64,000 bases of DNA from Chloroflexota bacterium (lineage in GTDB: Bacteria; Chloroflexota; Anaerolineae; UBA4142): contig JAMCQI010000030.1 of NCBI GenBank assembly GCA_023381515.1, positions 1 through 64,000 of the forward strand, in the 5' to 3' direction. Below, in pieces: positions 35,129 to 44,546 of this stretch. Position numbers and translations under genes: made by a program. Position 1 is the first letter of the stretch. Each line of letters begins with the position of its first letter. The notes beneath the pieces were generated by a model. That model saw only the letters and a program-made list of their open reading frames with translations, had not been told where the DNA came from and made no database searches.

Positions 35129-35207
35129 GGCGGGCGTGCTGGATCGATCAGACCGCCGTTGGCCCATCGACCAGACTGCATGGCAATCTACTAAAAGGAG
35201 TAGGTTT

Positions 35208-36572
35208 ATGCTTGGAAGAATTCCCCTTGCACGCCACCGTTGGATCGGCCTCTCTGCTCTCGTCATGTTGCTCGTTCTAGCCGCGTGCGCGGCCCCCACG
35301 CCGTCGGCGACAGCGCCCGCTCCGACGGCCCCGTCGGCCGCGTCTACCCAGGCGCCCGCCGCCGGCAATGTCACATTGACCTTCTATTACCCGGTCGCCG
35401 TGCCGGGCCCGATTACCCAGATCATCGACGGGTATATCACCAAGTTCGAGCAACAGAATCCCAACATCAAGGTGAATGCCGTCCTTTCCGGCGGCTACCC
35501 CGACACGCTGACCAAGATTCAGACGACGATCAAAGGGGGCGGCACACCACCGGACGTCGCCGTTCTCCTTTCCACCGATCTCTACTCGCTCGTGGATTCG
35601 AATGCGGTTCAACTGCTGGACGACTATATCAAGGCGGCGGGCGGCGATTCCTTCACGTCGGATTTCTATCCGGCGTTTCTCGCCAACTCGAATTATCAGG
35701 GGCACATCTGGAGTCTCCCCTTCCAACGCTCGACGCCGGTTCTGTACTACAACAAGGACTTGTTCAAAGCCGCAGGGCTCGACCCCAACAAACCACCGGC
35801 GAATTATCAGGAAATGGTGGACGATGCCAAAAAGCTGACCAAGCCGGATGGCAGCCAATGGGGGATCGAGATCTCGTCGGACGGCATCCCCTATTGGCTG
35901 TTCCAATCGTTCGTGATCGGGAACGGGGCGAACGTCGTCGGGAGCGCCCCCAACAAGGTCACCTTTGATACCCCGGCGGTCATTTCGGCCTTGCAAGATT
36001 TTTACGACCTGTCGGCCAAGGACAAGGTAATGCCGAGCGGTATTCTGTTGTGGGCGAATATGCCCAACGACTTTGTGAACGGCAAAGCCGCCATGATCTG
36101 GCATTCGAGCGGCTCGCTTACAAGCATTCTCAAGCAGGCCAAGTTCGGCGTCGGCGTCGGCTACACCGTGGGCGAGAAAGGATACGGCGCGCCGACCGGC
36201 GGCGGCAACATCTACATGCTCAAGGGCATTCCCGCTGACCACCAGGCAGCCGCGTGGAAGTTTATCCAGTTCATGACCTCGGCGGATATTCAGGCCGATT
36301 GGAGTATCAACACCGGTTACATCCCAGGGCGCAAATCCTCGATGACGACGACGGCGATGAAAGACTATATCGCCAAGACGCCGCAAGCCGCGGTCGCGCC
36401 GAACGGACTGCAATACGCGGGGGCTGAGCTCGCGGCGCACGACAATGCTCAGATCCAAAAAGCCCTCGGCGATGCGGTCCAGGCCGTCCTCACCGGAAAG
36501 AGCAATCCCGCCGATGCACTGAAAGCGGCGCAGCAGCAAGCTGATCAGATCCTCGCTCCCTTTAAGAACTAG
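35208..36572 (+). CDS. Sugar ABC importer solute-binding lipoprotein
   Basis: This 454-residue binding protein of the SBP_bac_1 family (UgpB/MalE-like) has signal peptide and lipobox LAAC, a short Ala/Pro/Thr linker, then GNVTLTFYYPVAVPGP and FEQQNPNIKVNAVLSGGYPD. Further family signatures are LPFQRSTPVLYYNKDLFKAA and FVNGKAAMIWHSSGS. Ligands for the family include di- and oligosaccharides and glycerol phosphates; the exact sugar is not readable. The start at 35208 has AAAAGGAG upstream. The permease gene begins immediately after the stop (TAG then ATG), with no hairpin, unlike the other importers in this window. Confidence 0.9.
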   Translation: MLGRIPLARHRWIGLSALVMLLVLAACAAPTPSATAPAPTAPSAASTQAPAAGNVTLTFYYPVAVPGPITQIIDGYITKFEQQNPNIKVNAVLSGGYPDTLTKIQTTIKGGGTPPDVAVLLSTDLYSLVDSNAVQLLDDYIKAAGGDSFTSDFYPAFLANSNYQGHIWSLPFQRSTPVLYYNKDLFKAAGLDPNKPPANYQEMVDDAKKLTKPDGSQWGIEISSDGIPYWLFQSFVIGNGANVVGSAPNKVTFDTPAVISALQDFYDLSAKDKVMPSGILLWANMPNDFVNGKAAMIWHSSGSLTSILKQAKFGVGVGYTVGEKGYGAPTGGGNIYMLKGIPADHQAAAWKFIQFMTSADIQADWSINTGYIPGRKSSMTTTAMKDYIAKTPQAAVAPNGLQYAGAELAAHDNAQIQKALGDAVQAVLTGKSNPADALKAAQQQADQILAPFKN

Positions 36573-37490
36573 ATGGCCGTCCGGTCACGCGCCCTCACGC
36601 TCAGCACGGAGCGGCGGCTCCACATCGGAGCCGCCGCTCTACCCTACCTGCTACTTTTCCCGACCTTGCTGTTCGTGACCGTCTTTACGCTGTGGCCCGC
36701 CGTACGGGTCTTGTATGACAGCCTGTTCTTCCAGAATCAAGCCGTCCAGACGCCGCAATTTGCGGGAATCGGGAATTACACCGCGCTGCTCGCGGACCAA
36801 GGTTTCCACGACGTCCTTCTCAACACCTTTATCTACGTGCTGGTCACCGTACCGATCAGCGTTTTCCTCGCGCTCGTGCTTGCGTTAGCGCTCAATCGCA
36901 AATTCCGCGCTCTCGGACTCTACCGCCTCGCGTTTTTCTACCCCACCGTCCTGCCGATGGTCAGCGCAGCTACCATTTGGCTCTTTATGTACACGCCGGG
37001 CTATGGACTCGTCAACGTCTTTCTGGAAACACTTCACATTCCCAGCCAGAACTGGCTCGGAAGCTCCAACCTGGCTCTCATTGCCCTGATGATTGTCGGC
37101 ATCTGGAAACAGACCGGCTATTTCATGATCTTTTATCTCGCCGGGCTGCAGGGTCTGCCGCATGAGATCTTTGAGGCTGCCGAGCTGGACGGCGCGTCGA
37201 CGATTCAAACGTCGCGCTATTTGACGATTCCGCTGCTGATGGGTACGACGCTGTTCGTCACCACGATTGCCGTCGTCAACGCCTTTGAAACCGTGGATCT
37301 GATCTATATCATGACCGGCGGCGGCCCCGTCAACTCGACCAATATGCTTCTCTTTGACCTGTGGCAAACGCTCTTTAGCTACCTCGACGTCGGCAAAGCG
37401 AGTGCCATCAGCGTGATCCTGATCCTCGTACTTTTGGCGTTTACCGTTCTCAATTTCGTCCATACGGAGCGGCGCGTCACGTATGAATGA
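36573..37490 (+). CDS. Sugar ABC importer permease, MalF/UgpA type
   Basis: This 305-residue permease has six membrane segments. Typical stretches are YLLLFPTLLFVTVFTLWPAV, LYDSLFFQN, and the EAA loop LPHEIFEAAELDGASTIQT followed by PLLMGTTLFV. The ending TVLNFVHTERRVTYE fits the family. Its start abuts the SBP stop, and its last bases overlap the next permease by eight bases, so the three genes form one tightly coupled operon. Confidence 0.93.
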   Translation: MAVRSRALTLSTERRLHIGAAALPYLLLFPTLLFVTVFTLWPAVRVLYDSLFFQNQAVQTPQFAGIGNYTALLADQGFHDVLLNTFIYVLVTVPISVFLALVLALALNRKFRALGLYRLAFFYPTVLPMVSAATIWLFMYTPGYGLVNVFLETLHIPSQNWLGSSNLALIALMIVGIWKQTGYFMIFYLAGLQGLPHEIFEAAELDGASTIQTSRYLTIPLLMGTTLFVTTIAVVNAFETVDLIYIMTGGGPVNSTNMLLFDLWQTLFSYLDVGKASAISVILILVLLAFTVLNFVHTERRVTYE

Positions 37491-38355
37491 TTCAGCCCGG
37501 CCCGGCAGGGTGCACCCACCGGTGAGGCTCAAAACGAAATCCATCGTCGATACGCTGGGCTTGATCGTGCTCGGCGTCATCGGGATTGGTTGGGCTGTCC
37601 CGATGCTTTGGACGTTCGCCGTTTCCGTACATCCGCCGGATGAGCCGCTCAGCGCGGCGAACCTGTGGTTTGGCAGCCATCCGACTCTCGCCAATTATGC
37701 CCTGGCATTTCAGATCGCGCCCTTCGTGCAATACTATTTCAACACCCTCATCATCGTCTTTGGCATTCTGGTCGTCCAACTGGTGACGATCAGCCTCGCC
37801 GGCTATGCGCTGGCGCGGTTCCGCTTTCGCGGGGAGAACCTGCTCTTTTTCTTGATTCTGCTTCAACTAATGGTGCCGTCGAGTGCGCTCATCGTCCCGA
37901 ACTATGCCACCATTCGACAGCTCCATCTGTTTGACACACTCCTGGCCGTGATGCTCCCCTTCTTCGGCTCGGCATTTGGCGCGTTCCTGATGCGGCAGAC
38001 GTTCAAAACCATCCCGCGCGATTTGGACGACGCGGCGACCATGGACGGGGCGAACTGGCTACAGACCTTGTGGTATGTCTATATTCCGCCCGCGCGCCCG
38101 GCGCTGATCGCCTTTGCCCTCTCGTCCATCAGTTTCCACTGGAACGATTTCTTGTGGCCTCTCGTCGTAACCAACAGCCCCTCAAGCCGGCCGCTCACGG
38201 TCGGTCTCGCCGTATTTACGCAGCTAGGCGAAATCGGCGCCCAGTGGCCGCTCGTGACCGCTGGCACCGTGATTGTCGTCGGCCCCCTCCTTTTGCTCTT
38301 CCTCATTTTCCAGCGCCAGTTCATCGAGAGTTTCCTTCACTCGGGCTTGAAATGA
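37483..38355 (+). CDS. Sugar ABC importer permease, MalG/UgpE type
   Basis: This 290-residue second permease subunit has AVSVHPPDEPLS-like loop 1, then FLILLQLMVPSSALIVPNYA, the EAA loop IPRDLDDAATMDGANWLQTL followed by PPARPALIAFALSS, and FHWNDFLWPLVV, all typical of MalG/UgpE. It overlaps the previous gene (ATGAATGA). No ATPase gene follows; a shared MsiK/UgpC-type ATPase encoded elsewhere is presumed. The next gene converges from the opposite strand. Confidence 0.93.
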   Translation: MNDSARPGRVHPPVRLKTKSIVDTLGLIVLGVIGIGWAVPMLWTFAVSVHPPDEPLSAANLWFGSHPTLANYALAFQIAPFVQYYFNTLIIVFGILVVQLVTISLAGYALARFRFRGENLLFFLILLQLMVPSSALIVPNYATIRQLHLFDTLLAVMLPFFGSAFGAFLMRQTFKTIPRDLDDAATMDGANWLQTLWYVYIPPARPALIAFALSSISFHWNDFLWPLVVTNSPSSRPLTVGLAVFTQLGEIGAQWPLVTAGTVIVVGPLLLLFLIFQRQFIESFLHSGLK

Positions 38356-38428
38356 TCGGGTACACTGTCGCTTGGCTAAGCAAACCCCACTTGCTTTGCG
38401 CGACGCGTTCTTGTGTTGCGAAATCGAT

Positions 38429-39565
38429 TCAAAGTAGGACATCCGAGCTCCCGCCGGCTTGCCCTTTTGAATCGCACACCCGGCGCGTCAAGGCCTCGAC
38501 GAAATAGTAATCCCCGTAAATCAATCCATGGTCCATGCTTCCGTGCGGCTTGCTGCGCGTCGCGTGAAGCAGGATGCATGGCTCGCCCGTGCCACGGCTG
38601 CTGTAATTCCTCCACAACGATTCGAGAATCGACATCGCTTCGCGCCGCCAGCGCCCCGCGTTGGTGCCATCCTGCTCCCCGAGAAGCAACAACCCTGACG
38701 CGAGGATCGCGCCAGCGGAACTGTCTCGCGTATCATTGGGAATCAGCGGCGAATCGTAATCCCAGAACGGAACGTGATCGGCAGGCGCGCGTCGCAGCGC
38801 GTACTCGGCAAGATGACGCGACGCAGCCAGGAATTTCGAGTCACCGGTATGTCGATAGCACTCGGCAAAACCGTATACGGCCCATGCCTGCCCGCGCGAC
38901 CAGCACGAGGTCGCGTTCAGCCCCTGGTGCGTTTCCTGCCTGAGAAACGCGCCGGTGTCCGGGTCGAAATCCATCACGTGCGCGGTCGACCCATCTTCCC
39001 GAATCTGGTGCGCGAGCGCGGTGTAGGCGTGCGCCGTCGCCACGTCAGCAAACGCGCAATCGCCGGTTTCCCGCGCGGCCCAGAAGAGCAAGTCCAAATT
39101 CATCAGCGCGTCGACGATCGAACGCCCGCGCAGGTATTCCGCGTCGAGCGCGCCCCACGCGCGGATGAATCTGCCTCTTTCGTTGTAGCGTCGGCTAAGC
39201 GACCGCGCGGCTTGCAGCGCGGGCTGCACGAGCGATGGGTCGCCGGTCAGTCGCGCGCCGAGAACGTGCGACAACATGAAGATAAAACCAAGGTCGTGAG
39301 TGGTGGTGTCGTATTGGCGCGGGGCGAGTTTCGCGGTCCATTCCCGCGCCGCTTGTTCAAGCCGGGGGTCGCGTGTGCGCGAAAACGCGAGCCAGAGCAA
39401 GCCGGTCCAAAAGCCGCCCACCCATCCGCCGCCCGCACGCGTATAATCCCACACGCCATCCTTGGCCAGTTCCGGAAAATCCATAACGCGTTCCGCATTT
39501 GCGCGCGTGCGCTCGATGCTGAACGCGAGGGCGTCCTGCACCCAATCGGTCTTGTCATTTGTCAT
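38429..39565 (-). CDS. GH88-family unsaturated glucuronyl hydrolase
   Basis: This 378-residue cytoplasmic enzyme has an (alpha/alpha)6 barrel. Both catalytic acids of Bacillus UGL (Asp88 and Asp149) have counterparts at the same spacing: Asp91 in TTTHDLGFIF and Asp152 in SIVDALMNLDLL. The later motifs SCWSRGQAWAVYGFAECYRH and DSSAGAILASGLL are diagnostic of GH88. It removes the unsaturated uronic acid produced by polysaccharide lyases. It is the last gene of the LacI-headed operon and overlaps the PL gene stop by four bases (ATGA). Together with the lyase it implies catabolism of uronate-containing glycans. Confidence 0.93.
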   Translation of the reverse strand: MTNDKTDWVQDALAFSIERTRANAERVMDFPELAKDGVWDYTRAGGGWVGGFWTGLLWLAFSRTRDPRLEQAAREWTAKLAPRQYDTTTHDLGFIFMLSHVLGARLTGDPSLVQPALQAARSLSRRYNERGRFIRAWGALDAEYLRGRSIVDALMNLDLLFWAARETGDCAFADVATAHAYTALAHQIREDGSTAHVMDFDPDTGAFLRQETHQGLNATSCWSRGQAWAVYGFAECYRHTGDSKFLAASRHLAEYALRRAPADHVPFWDYDSPLIPNDTRDSSAGAILASGLLLLGEQDGTNAGRWRREAMSILESLWRNYSSRGTGEPCILLHATRSKPHGSMDHGLIYGDYYFVEALTRRVCDSKGQAGGSSDVLL

Positions 39566-40785
39566 TTGGAATTCGTCGTCGTCTTTGTTGGTAGTAGTAG
39601 GTTGATGCGAGCGCTCGCCGAGTCTACGGCCATGACACGGTCGCTCAGTTGCCGATAAGGCGGCGCGTGGTAATGAGTCGCGGCTTGACGCAGGAGGTCA
39701 TAGACCTCAGCCCAGTTACGATCACAGCTGCACGAGTGAGGCCACGGCTCGTCCCCGATAAATCGCACCATATAGTCCAGGGCTTGTCGGATGCTTCGCC
39801 CGTCTGGCGTAGAATAATTCCACAGATCAACTCTTACACGGTCGCCCAGGGTCGCCAGCGCGAAGAATGCCTGGAGGTTAAACACGGTATAGTGCCACCC
39901 ATCGGCGCGGCTCGTTTCAAGCGGCTGTTCGCCATTCGGCTCAATCTGCGAGGCGATCCGTTTGAGCTTGCTTTCCTCCAAGATCATTGTCGCTTTCACG
40001 GTTTGACCAATGAACAGCAGGAAGGTGACGAATTGAACATCAAACCAAGTTCCGTGGTTGTTGGTCGCCGCCTGCTCCTCCTTGGCGATCGGATCGGTTG
40101 TCATCCATACGACATAATCGGTGTACCATTTCACCATGGTTTGCTGGTCGGCCGGTGTCCAACCTTCGTAATCCGCCAGCATGCCGATAGCATCCACGAC
40201 TTGAACCAACACTCGCGTCTCAATAACCCCCTGCGCGCGTCCGTCCGTCACGCCGCGAACCGCCTGCCCGTACCTCAGGTTCGGGTTCATTTTGCTATCG
40301 GGACTCAAAAACCACACGCGCACCAATTCAGCCGCGTGCTCAGCATAGCGTTCATCCCCCTTCAAATAGTACGCCAACGCCAACGTGTACACGTTGGCCG
40401 ACATTCCGTCCAGATGGTCTTTGTCGGGCACGGTATGCAATTCCGGATTGATCTGCCCGTCCTTGCGAATGTACGGCAAGCCATCGGGCGTCGCTCCATC
40501 GGGCCACCAATATGGCGCCAAACTCATATAGTCATGCTTGTCGCCGCTCGGCGCTACACGGCGTTTCGCCATCACCGAAACCGGCTCGAAGCGCAGCGCC
40601 CGGTCGGCTTGGTAAATGAGGCAATCGAAAGCGTCGGCGGCCGCCAAGTTGCCGGCGGCGATGCTTGCTCTTACATTGGCGAGCGCATGCGGATCGGACG
40701 AAAATATGCGGGGTAGTTTCATCCTACTCGCTGTGGCCCCGGGGTCACACGAGGCGGTGCCTACACGGACCGCGGCAACTTTCAT
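39562..40785 (-). CDS. Alginate-lyase-like polysaccharide lyase (PL5 type)
   Basis: This 407-residue all-helical protein matches the alginate lyase family. KHDYMSLAPYWWPDG lies at about residue 83, the catalytic NNHGTWFDVQ at 242-250 (Asn243, His244), and SRADGWHYTVFNLQAFF supplies Arg293 and Tyr299. Spacing approximates A1-III (Asn191, His192, Arg239, Tyr246). Lyases of this fold cleave uronic-acid polymers by beta-elimination. No signal peptide is visible with either possible start (40785, chosen for AAAAGG upstream, or MKLPRIF at 40722), so it probably acts on imported oligosaccharides, ahead of the GH88 enzyme. Confidence 0.85.
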   Translation of the reverse strand: MKVAAVRVGTASCDPGATASRMKLPRIFSSDPHALANVRASIAAGNLAAADAFDCLIYQADRALRFEPVSVMAKRRVAPSGDKHDYMSLAPYWWPDGATPDGLPYIRKDGQINPELHTVPDKDHLDGMSANVYTLALAYYLKGDERYAEHAAELVRVWFLSPDSKMNPNLRYGQAVRGVTDGRAQGVIETRVLVQVVDAIGMLADYEGWTPADQQTMVKWYTDYVVWMTTDPIAKEEQAATNNHGTWFDVQFVTFLLFIGQTVKATMILEESKLKRIASQIEPNGEQPLETSRADGWHYTVFNLQAFFALATLGDRVRVDLWNYSTPDGRSIRQALDYMVRFIGDEPWPHSCSCDRNWAEVYDLLRQAATHYHAPPYRQLSDRVMAVDSASARINLLLPTKTTTNSK

Positions 40786-40814
40786 CTCGGTGCCTTTTAA
40801 TAGCAGCCCAACAA

Positions 40815-42545
40815 TTAGTATGATTGAGTCGAATCAAAATTCAATGGTATGGCGGCCCGGTTGCCGCATAACGCGTCCGCCACGGCGCGCATCGATACCG
40901 CGAACGCGGAAAAGGTGACGATGACCGTTTGCATCTCCGGTGAGACGATCAGCTCGTACGGGTTGTTCGTGACAAAGATAGTCGGCTTGCCGAGCGAAAG
41001 GAATCGCGCATGGAGTTGTTTCGCGTTGGCGCCGGCGCGTTCGTAAAAGCCGGTGTGGACAATCACATTCGCTTTCTCCGCGCGGGCTTGAGCCATGCTC
41101 CACGCCTGCTCGAAGGACGCCGCGTCGAAATCCACGTACGTCGCGTCGATGCCGCGCGCACACAGCGCGTGATACAGCGCGCCGGGATACGCGGCCGGAT
41201 CGTTCAACCGCCGCATCAAAGCGCTGACCTCCTCGACGACGAGGACACGCGCCCCGGCGCGGAGCGGCAAAATCCCATCCTGTCGACGCAGCACGACGAC
41301 GGATTTCTCCGCTGCTTCGTTGGCGACCCGCGCGTGCTCTGGGTCAAACAGATCCTCGTCGACGCGATCCAGGTTCACCATGCCGTGCGCGCCGTCGAGC
41401 AAACCGATGCGCGCTTTGGCCGTTAGCACGCGCCGCACCGCCTGCTCCACCCGGTCTTCACTCAAGTGCTTTGTCCGGACGGCCTCGATCAAGCCGCGGT
41501 ATACCTCGCCGCGCAGCGCGTTTTCATCTTTCAGCAAAATGAGATCCACGCCGGATACGATCGCGCGCACGGCAGCGTCCGGGATTTCGTATCTGTTTGC
41601 CAAACCGCCCATCGTAAACGAATCGGTCATCACGACGCCGTCAAAGCCTAGCTCTTGCCGCAGGACGCCGGTGATGATGGGCTGGGAGATCGTCGCTACT
41701 TGCATTGAGGGATCGAGCGTCGGAAAGATCGAATGCGCGAGCATGATCGCCGGCAAGCCGGCCTGGATCAACGTCCGATACGGAGCGAGGTGCACCCGGT
41801 TCATTCGCTCGCGTGATTCGCCGATGACGGCGACGTCGAAATGCGCGTCCTGCGACGATGCCCCGCGTCCCGGAAAATGCTTGCCGGTCGCTATGAGGTT
41901 GGCGTCGGCGAAACCCAACGCACTCTGCAGACCGTATGCCGCGACGATTTGTGGGTCGGGCGAGTAGCTGCGCGTGTTGATCTCCGGATTCCGCGGGTCA
42001 GTGTTTACGTCGAGGTCGGGCGAGTGAATCCAGTTGATGCCGACCGCGGCCAGCTGGTGGCCAATCTCACGCGCGACGCGGCGGGCGAGCGTCGGGTCTC
42101 CAGATTGCGTCAAGCCCATCGGGTGCGGAAAGCCGGACATGCCGGGCGCGTAGTAATCGATGCTCTGGTTGCCCTCAAAGTCCAGCGCGAAATAGACCGG
42201 GATACGCGCGCCCGTGTCCAGCGAACGCTGGCGCAGGGTGTTCAAGACGCGCGCGTATTCGACCGGAGGCACATGCGGCGCCGAAATGTTGGCAGCATAC
42301 ACGCGCTCGTCCGGCTCGGGCGCGCGCCGCACACGTTGTTCCCCCGGACTGCCCTCCTTGAGCTCGCGAATGAATTTGCGCGACGAAGGAGTCACCCGAA
42401 AACCGGCCACATGATATTGCTCGATCATCCGCAAGATGTCCGGATGCGGGTAGACGCCGGAAAATCCGAACGCCAGCATCTGACCGATGCGTTGTTCAAG
42501 CGTCATGCGATCAAGCAATTCATCGACGTATTTGCTGCTGGTCAT
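40815..42545 (-). CDS. GH3 beta-N-acetylhexosaminidase-like glycosidase
   Basis: This 576-residue cytoplasmic enzyme has the NagZ-type GH3 barrel: LEQRIGQMLAFGFSGVYP, then FALDFEGNQSI, KHFPGRGASSQDAHFDVAVI (222-240) and the nucleophile Asp308 in VVMTDSFTMGG. The Asp-x-His acid/base pair (Asp233, His235) is kept, but the usual KHFPGHG reads KHFPGRG, with Arg227 replacing His. A second alpha/beta domain follows (AAEKSVVVLRRQDGILPL). It should remove terminal N-acetylhexosamine or a related sugar from oligosaccharides. It lies between the importer and the PL/GH88 genes in the LacI operon. Confidence 0.9.
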   Translation of the reverse strand: MTSSKYVDELLDRMTLEQRIGQMLAFGFSGVYPHPDILRMIEQYHVAGFRVTPSSRKFIRELKEGSPGEQRVRRAPEPDERVYAANISAPHVPPVEYARVLNTLRQRSLDTGARIPVYFALDFEGNQSIDYYAPGMSGFPHPMGLTQSGDPTLARRVAREIGHQLAAVGINWIHSPDLDVNTDPRNPEINTRSYSPDPQIVAAYGLQSALGFADANLIATGKHFPGRGASSQDAHFDVAVIGESRERMNRVHLAPYRTLIQAGLPAIMLAHSIFPTLDPSMQVATISQPIITGVLRQELGFDGVVMTDSFTMGGLANRYEIPDAAVRAIVSGVDLILLKDENALRGEVYRGLIEAVRTKHLSEDRVEQAVRRVLTAKARIGLLDGAHGMVNLDRVDEDLFDPEHARVANEAAEKSVVVLRRQDGILPLRAGARVLVVEEVSALMRRLNDPAAYPGALYHALCARGIDATYVDFDAASFEQAWSMAQARAEKANVIVHTGFYERAGANAKQLHARFLSLGKPTIFVTNNPYELIVSPEMQTVIVTFSAFAVSMRAVADALCGNRAAIPLNFDSTQSY

Positions 42546-42573
42546 TTCTGCCCCTTGGCTTTTGCCCCTGGCC

Positions 42574-43461
42574 TTATTCTTTTACCGCCCCGATCATCAC
42601 GCCTTTGACAAAGTACCTTTGCACGAACGGATAGACGAAGAGGATGGGCACCGTCGCCACGATAATCGTCGCATACTTGATCGTCTCGCCGATCGGCATC
42701 ACGTCGGCGGCCGACGCGCCGGAACTCATCGTCGCCGTGCTGTTGCTGATAAGAATTTCGCGCAAGACGAGCTGCAACGGATACCAGTCGCGGTGACGGA
42801 GGAAGATCATCGCGTCGAACCAGGCGTTCCAGTGCCCCACGGCGTAGAACAGGGTAATGACCGCGAGCGACGGCAGCGACGTCGGAATAATGACATGCCA
42901 CAGGATTTGGAGATCGTTGGCGCCGTCCATGCGCGCCGCCTCTTCCAATGCCACAGGGACCGACTCGAACGCCGTTCGCAGGATGATGAGATTGAGCGTG
43001 CCGATCGCGCCCGGCAGAATCAGGGCCAGGGGGCTATCCTCCAAGTTCAGGGTTTGACTGACGAGCAAGTAGCGCGGGATCAATCCGCCGCTAAAGAACA
43101 TCGTGAAGACGATGCCGAGCATGATCCAGTCCTTGAACAGGACGTTTTTGCGCGACAAGGCATACGCCCCCAACGTCGTCATGACCAGGTTCAAGAGCGT
43201 TCCCGCGATCACGTAGAAAAGTGTATTCCGATATCCCAGCAGGATGTTCGGATTATCCATGACCGCCTGGTAGGCGGCCGACGAAATGCCGCCGACCGGC
43301 GCCAAGATCGCACCGCGCGTCGTCATGAGATCGGCGGGGTTGCTGAGCGAGGCAAAGAGGACGTACAAGAACGGGTACAGCATTACCACCATCATCAAGA
43401 TCATGAACAGGATGATGATGGCATAGACGACCTTTTCGCGAAAAGTCCGTTTTATGACCAT
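42574..43461 (-). CDS. Oligosaccharide ABC importer permease, LplC type
   Basis: This 295-residue permease of the LplC/YtcP group has LYPFLYVLFASLSNPADLMT, a periplasmic loop PVGGISSAAYQAVMDNPNIL and GYRNTLFYVIAGTLLNLVMT. The EAA loop reads VPVALEEAARMDGANDLQIL then HVIIPTSLPSLAVITLFYAV, and it ends FVQRYFVKGVMIGAVKE. These are diagnostic of LplC-type subunits, which pair with LplB and take up complex oligosaccharides, often from lyase-degraded polymers. It is followed after 28 bases by the GH3 gene. Confidence 0.93.
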   Translation of the reverse strand: MVIKRTFREKVVYAIIILFMILMMVVMLYPFLYVLFASLSNPADLMTTRGAILAPVGGISSAAYQAVMDNPNILLGYRNTLFYVIAGTLLNLVMTTLGAYALSRKNVLFKDWIMLGIVFTMFFSGGLIPRYLLVSQTLNLEDSPLALILPGAIGTLNLIILRTAFESVPVALEEAARMDGANDLQILWHVIIPTSLPSLAVITLFYAVGHWNAWFDAMIFLRHRDWYPLQLVLREILISNSTATMSSGASAADVMPIGETIKYATIIVATVPILFVYPFVQRYFVKGVMIGAVKE

Positions 43462-43526
43462 GGAGGCACCTGGAAGTTAAAAGTTGGAAGAGGTGGATCT
43501 AATCTCCCATTCCGGGTTTCAGATTT

Positions 43527-44486
43527 CTAAAAGAGACTCGTCTCGCTCAGGCGCTTGCTGAACCGGTTGGCCGCGATGAGCAGCCCAAAGTTGATAATCG
43601 AATTGAACAAACCGACCGCCGCGCTAAAGCCATAGTCCGCCTGCAGGATGCCCTGACGATAGACGTAGCTATTGATGACATCTGCCGTTTCATACGTCAT
43701 CGGGTTGTACATCAGAATCGTTTTTTCGTAGCCCACGCTCATCATATTGCCGATGCGGAGGATCAGCATGATGATGATGATCGGCATGATGCCGGGCAGC
43801 GTAATGTGCCACATCTGCTTCCAGCGGCTCGCGCCATCCACGACGGCGGCTTCGTACAGGGTGGGGTCCACGTTGGTGATGGCGGCAAGATAGATGATCG
43901 AGCCCCAGCCGACGCCCTGCCAGATTCCGGAGCCGACAAAGAGCCACCAATACCAATCAGATTGCTGCAAAAAGGCCGTGGGCGGGAGGCCGAGCGGGGT
44001 GAGGAGGCTATTGATCAAACCGTCGCGCGCGAAAAAGTCCACCATCATGCCGACGACCACGACGAGCGAGATAAAGTGAGGCAAGTAGGTGATCGTCTGC
44101 ACCGTTCCCTTGAACCACGGCGACGTGAGTTCGTTCAGCAACAGGGCGAAGAGGATGGGCGCGGGAAAGCCCAGAAAGAGATCAATGACGTTGATCGCGA
44201 ACGTGTTGCGGAGAAGACGGAAAAAGTAGATGCTTTTGAAAAAGTCGGCAAAGTTTTGCAGGCCGACCCAGGGGCTGCCCCAGATTCCCTTGGCGAGGTT
44301 GAAATCCTGAAACGCCATCAGCGCGCCGTACATCGGACCGTAATGAAAGACGAGATAGTACAGCACGACGGGGACGAGCATCAGGTAGATATAGCGATTC
44401 CGCGCGATATCTTTGGCGACGCGCTGCAAAAAACCAAGGCGGGGGACGGCAATGGGACGAGCCCGGACGCGTTGGGCGATGGCCAT
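43527..44486 (-). CDS. Oligosaccharide ABC importer permease, LplB type
   Basis: This 319-residue first permease subunit has ARNRYIYLMLVPVVLYYLVF, YGPMYGALMAFQDFNLAKGI, IWQGVGWGSIIYLAAITNVD, EAA loop YEAAVVDGASRWKQMWHITL and SYVYRQGILQADYGFSAAVG. All are LplB signatures. It is separated from the SBP gene by 60 bases holding a 13-base-stem hairpin and from LplC by 65 bases. No ATPase is encoded in the operon. Confidence 0.93.
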   Translation of the reverse strand: MAIAQRVRARPIAVPRLGFLQRVAKDIARNRYIYLMLVPVVLYYLVFHYGPMYGALMAFQDFNLAKGIWGSPWVGLQNFADFFKSIYFFRLLRNTFAINVIDLFLGFPAPILFALLLNELTSPWFKGTVQTITYLPHFISLVVVVGMMVDFFARDGLINSLLTPLGLPPTAFLQQSDWYWWLFVGSGIWQGVGWGSIIYLAAITNVDPTLYEAAVVDGASRWKQMWHITLPGIMPIIIIMLILRIGNMMSVGYEKTILMYNPMTYETADVINSYVYRQGILQADYGFSAAVGLFNSIINFGLLIAANRFSKRLSETSLF

Positions 44487-44499
44487 GGGTGCTCCTTGC

Positions 44500-44539
44500 A
44501 GACCTGACAGGTTTCGCCGAAGGCGGACCTGTCAGGTCT
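44500..44539 (-). terminator. Hairpin between LplA-type SBP and LplB genes
   Basis: AGACCTGACAGGT and ACCTGTCAGGTCT form a perfect 13-base stem enclosing a 14-base loop that can pair further (CGCC with GGCG). There is no T tract. It probably tunes the ratio of SBP to permease, as at the other two junctions. Confidence 0.65.
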
Positions 44540-44546
44540 CGATGCG

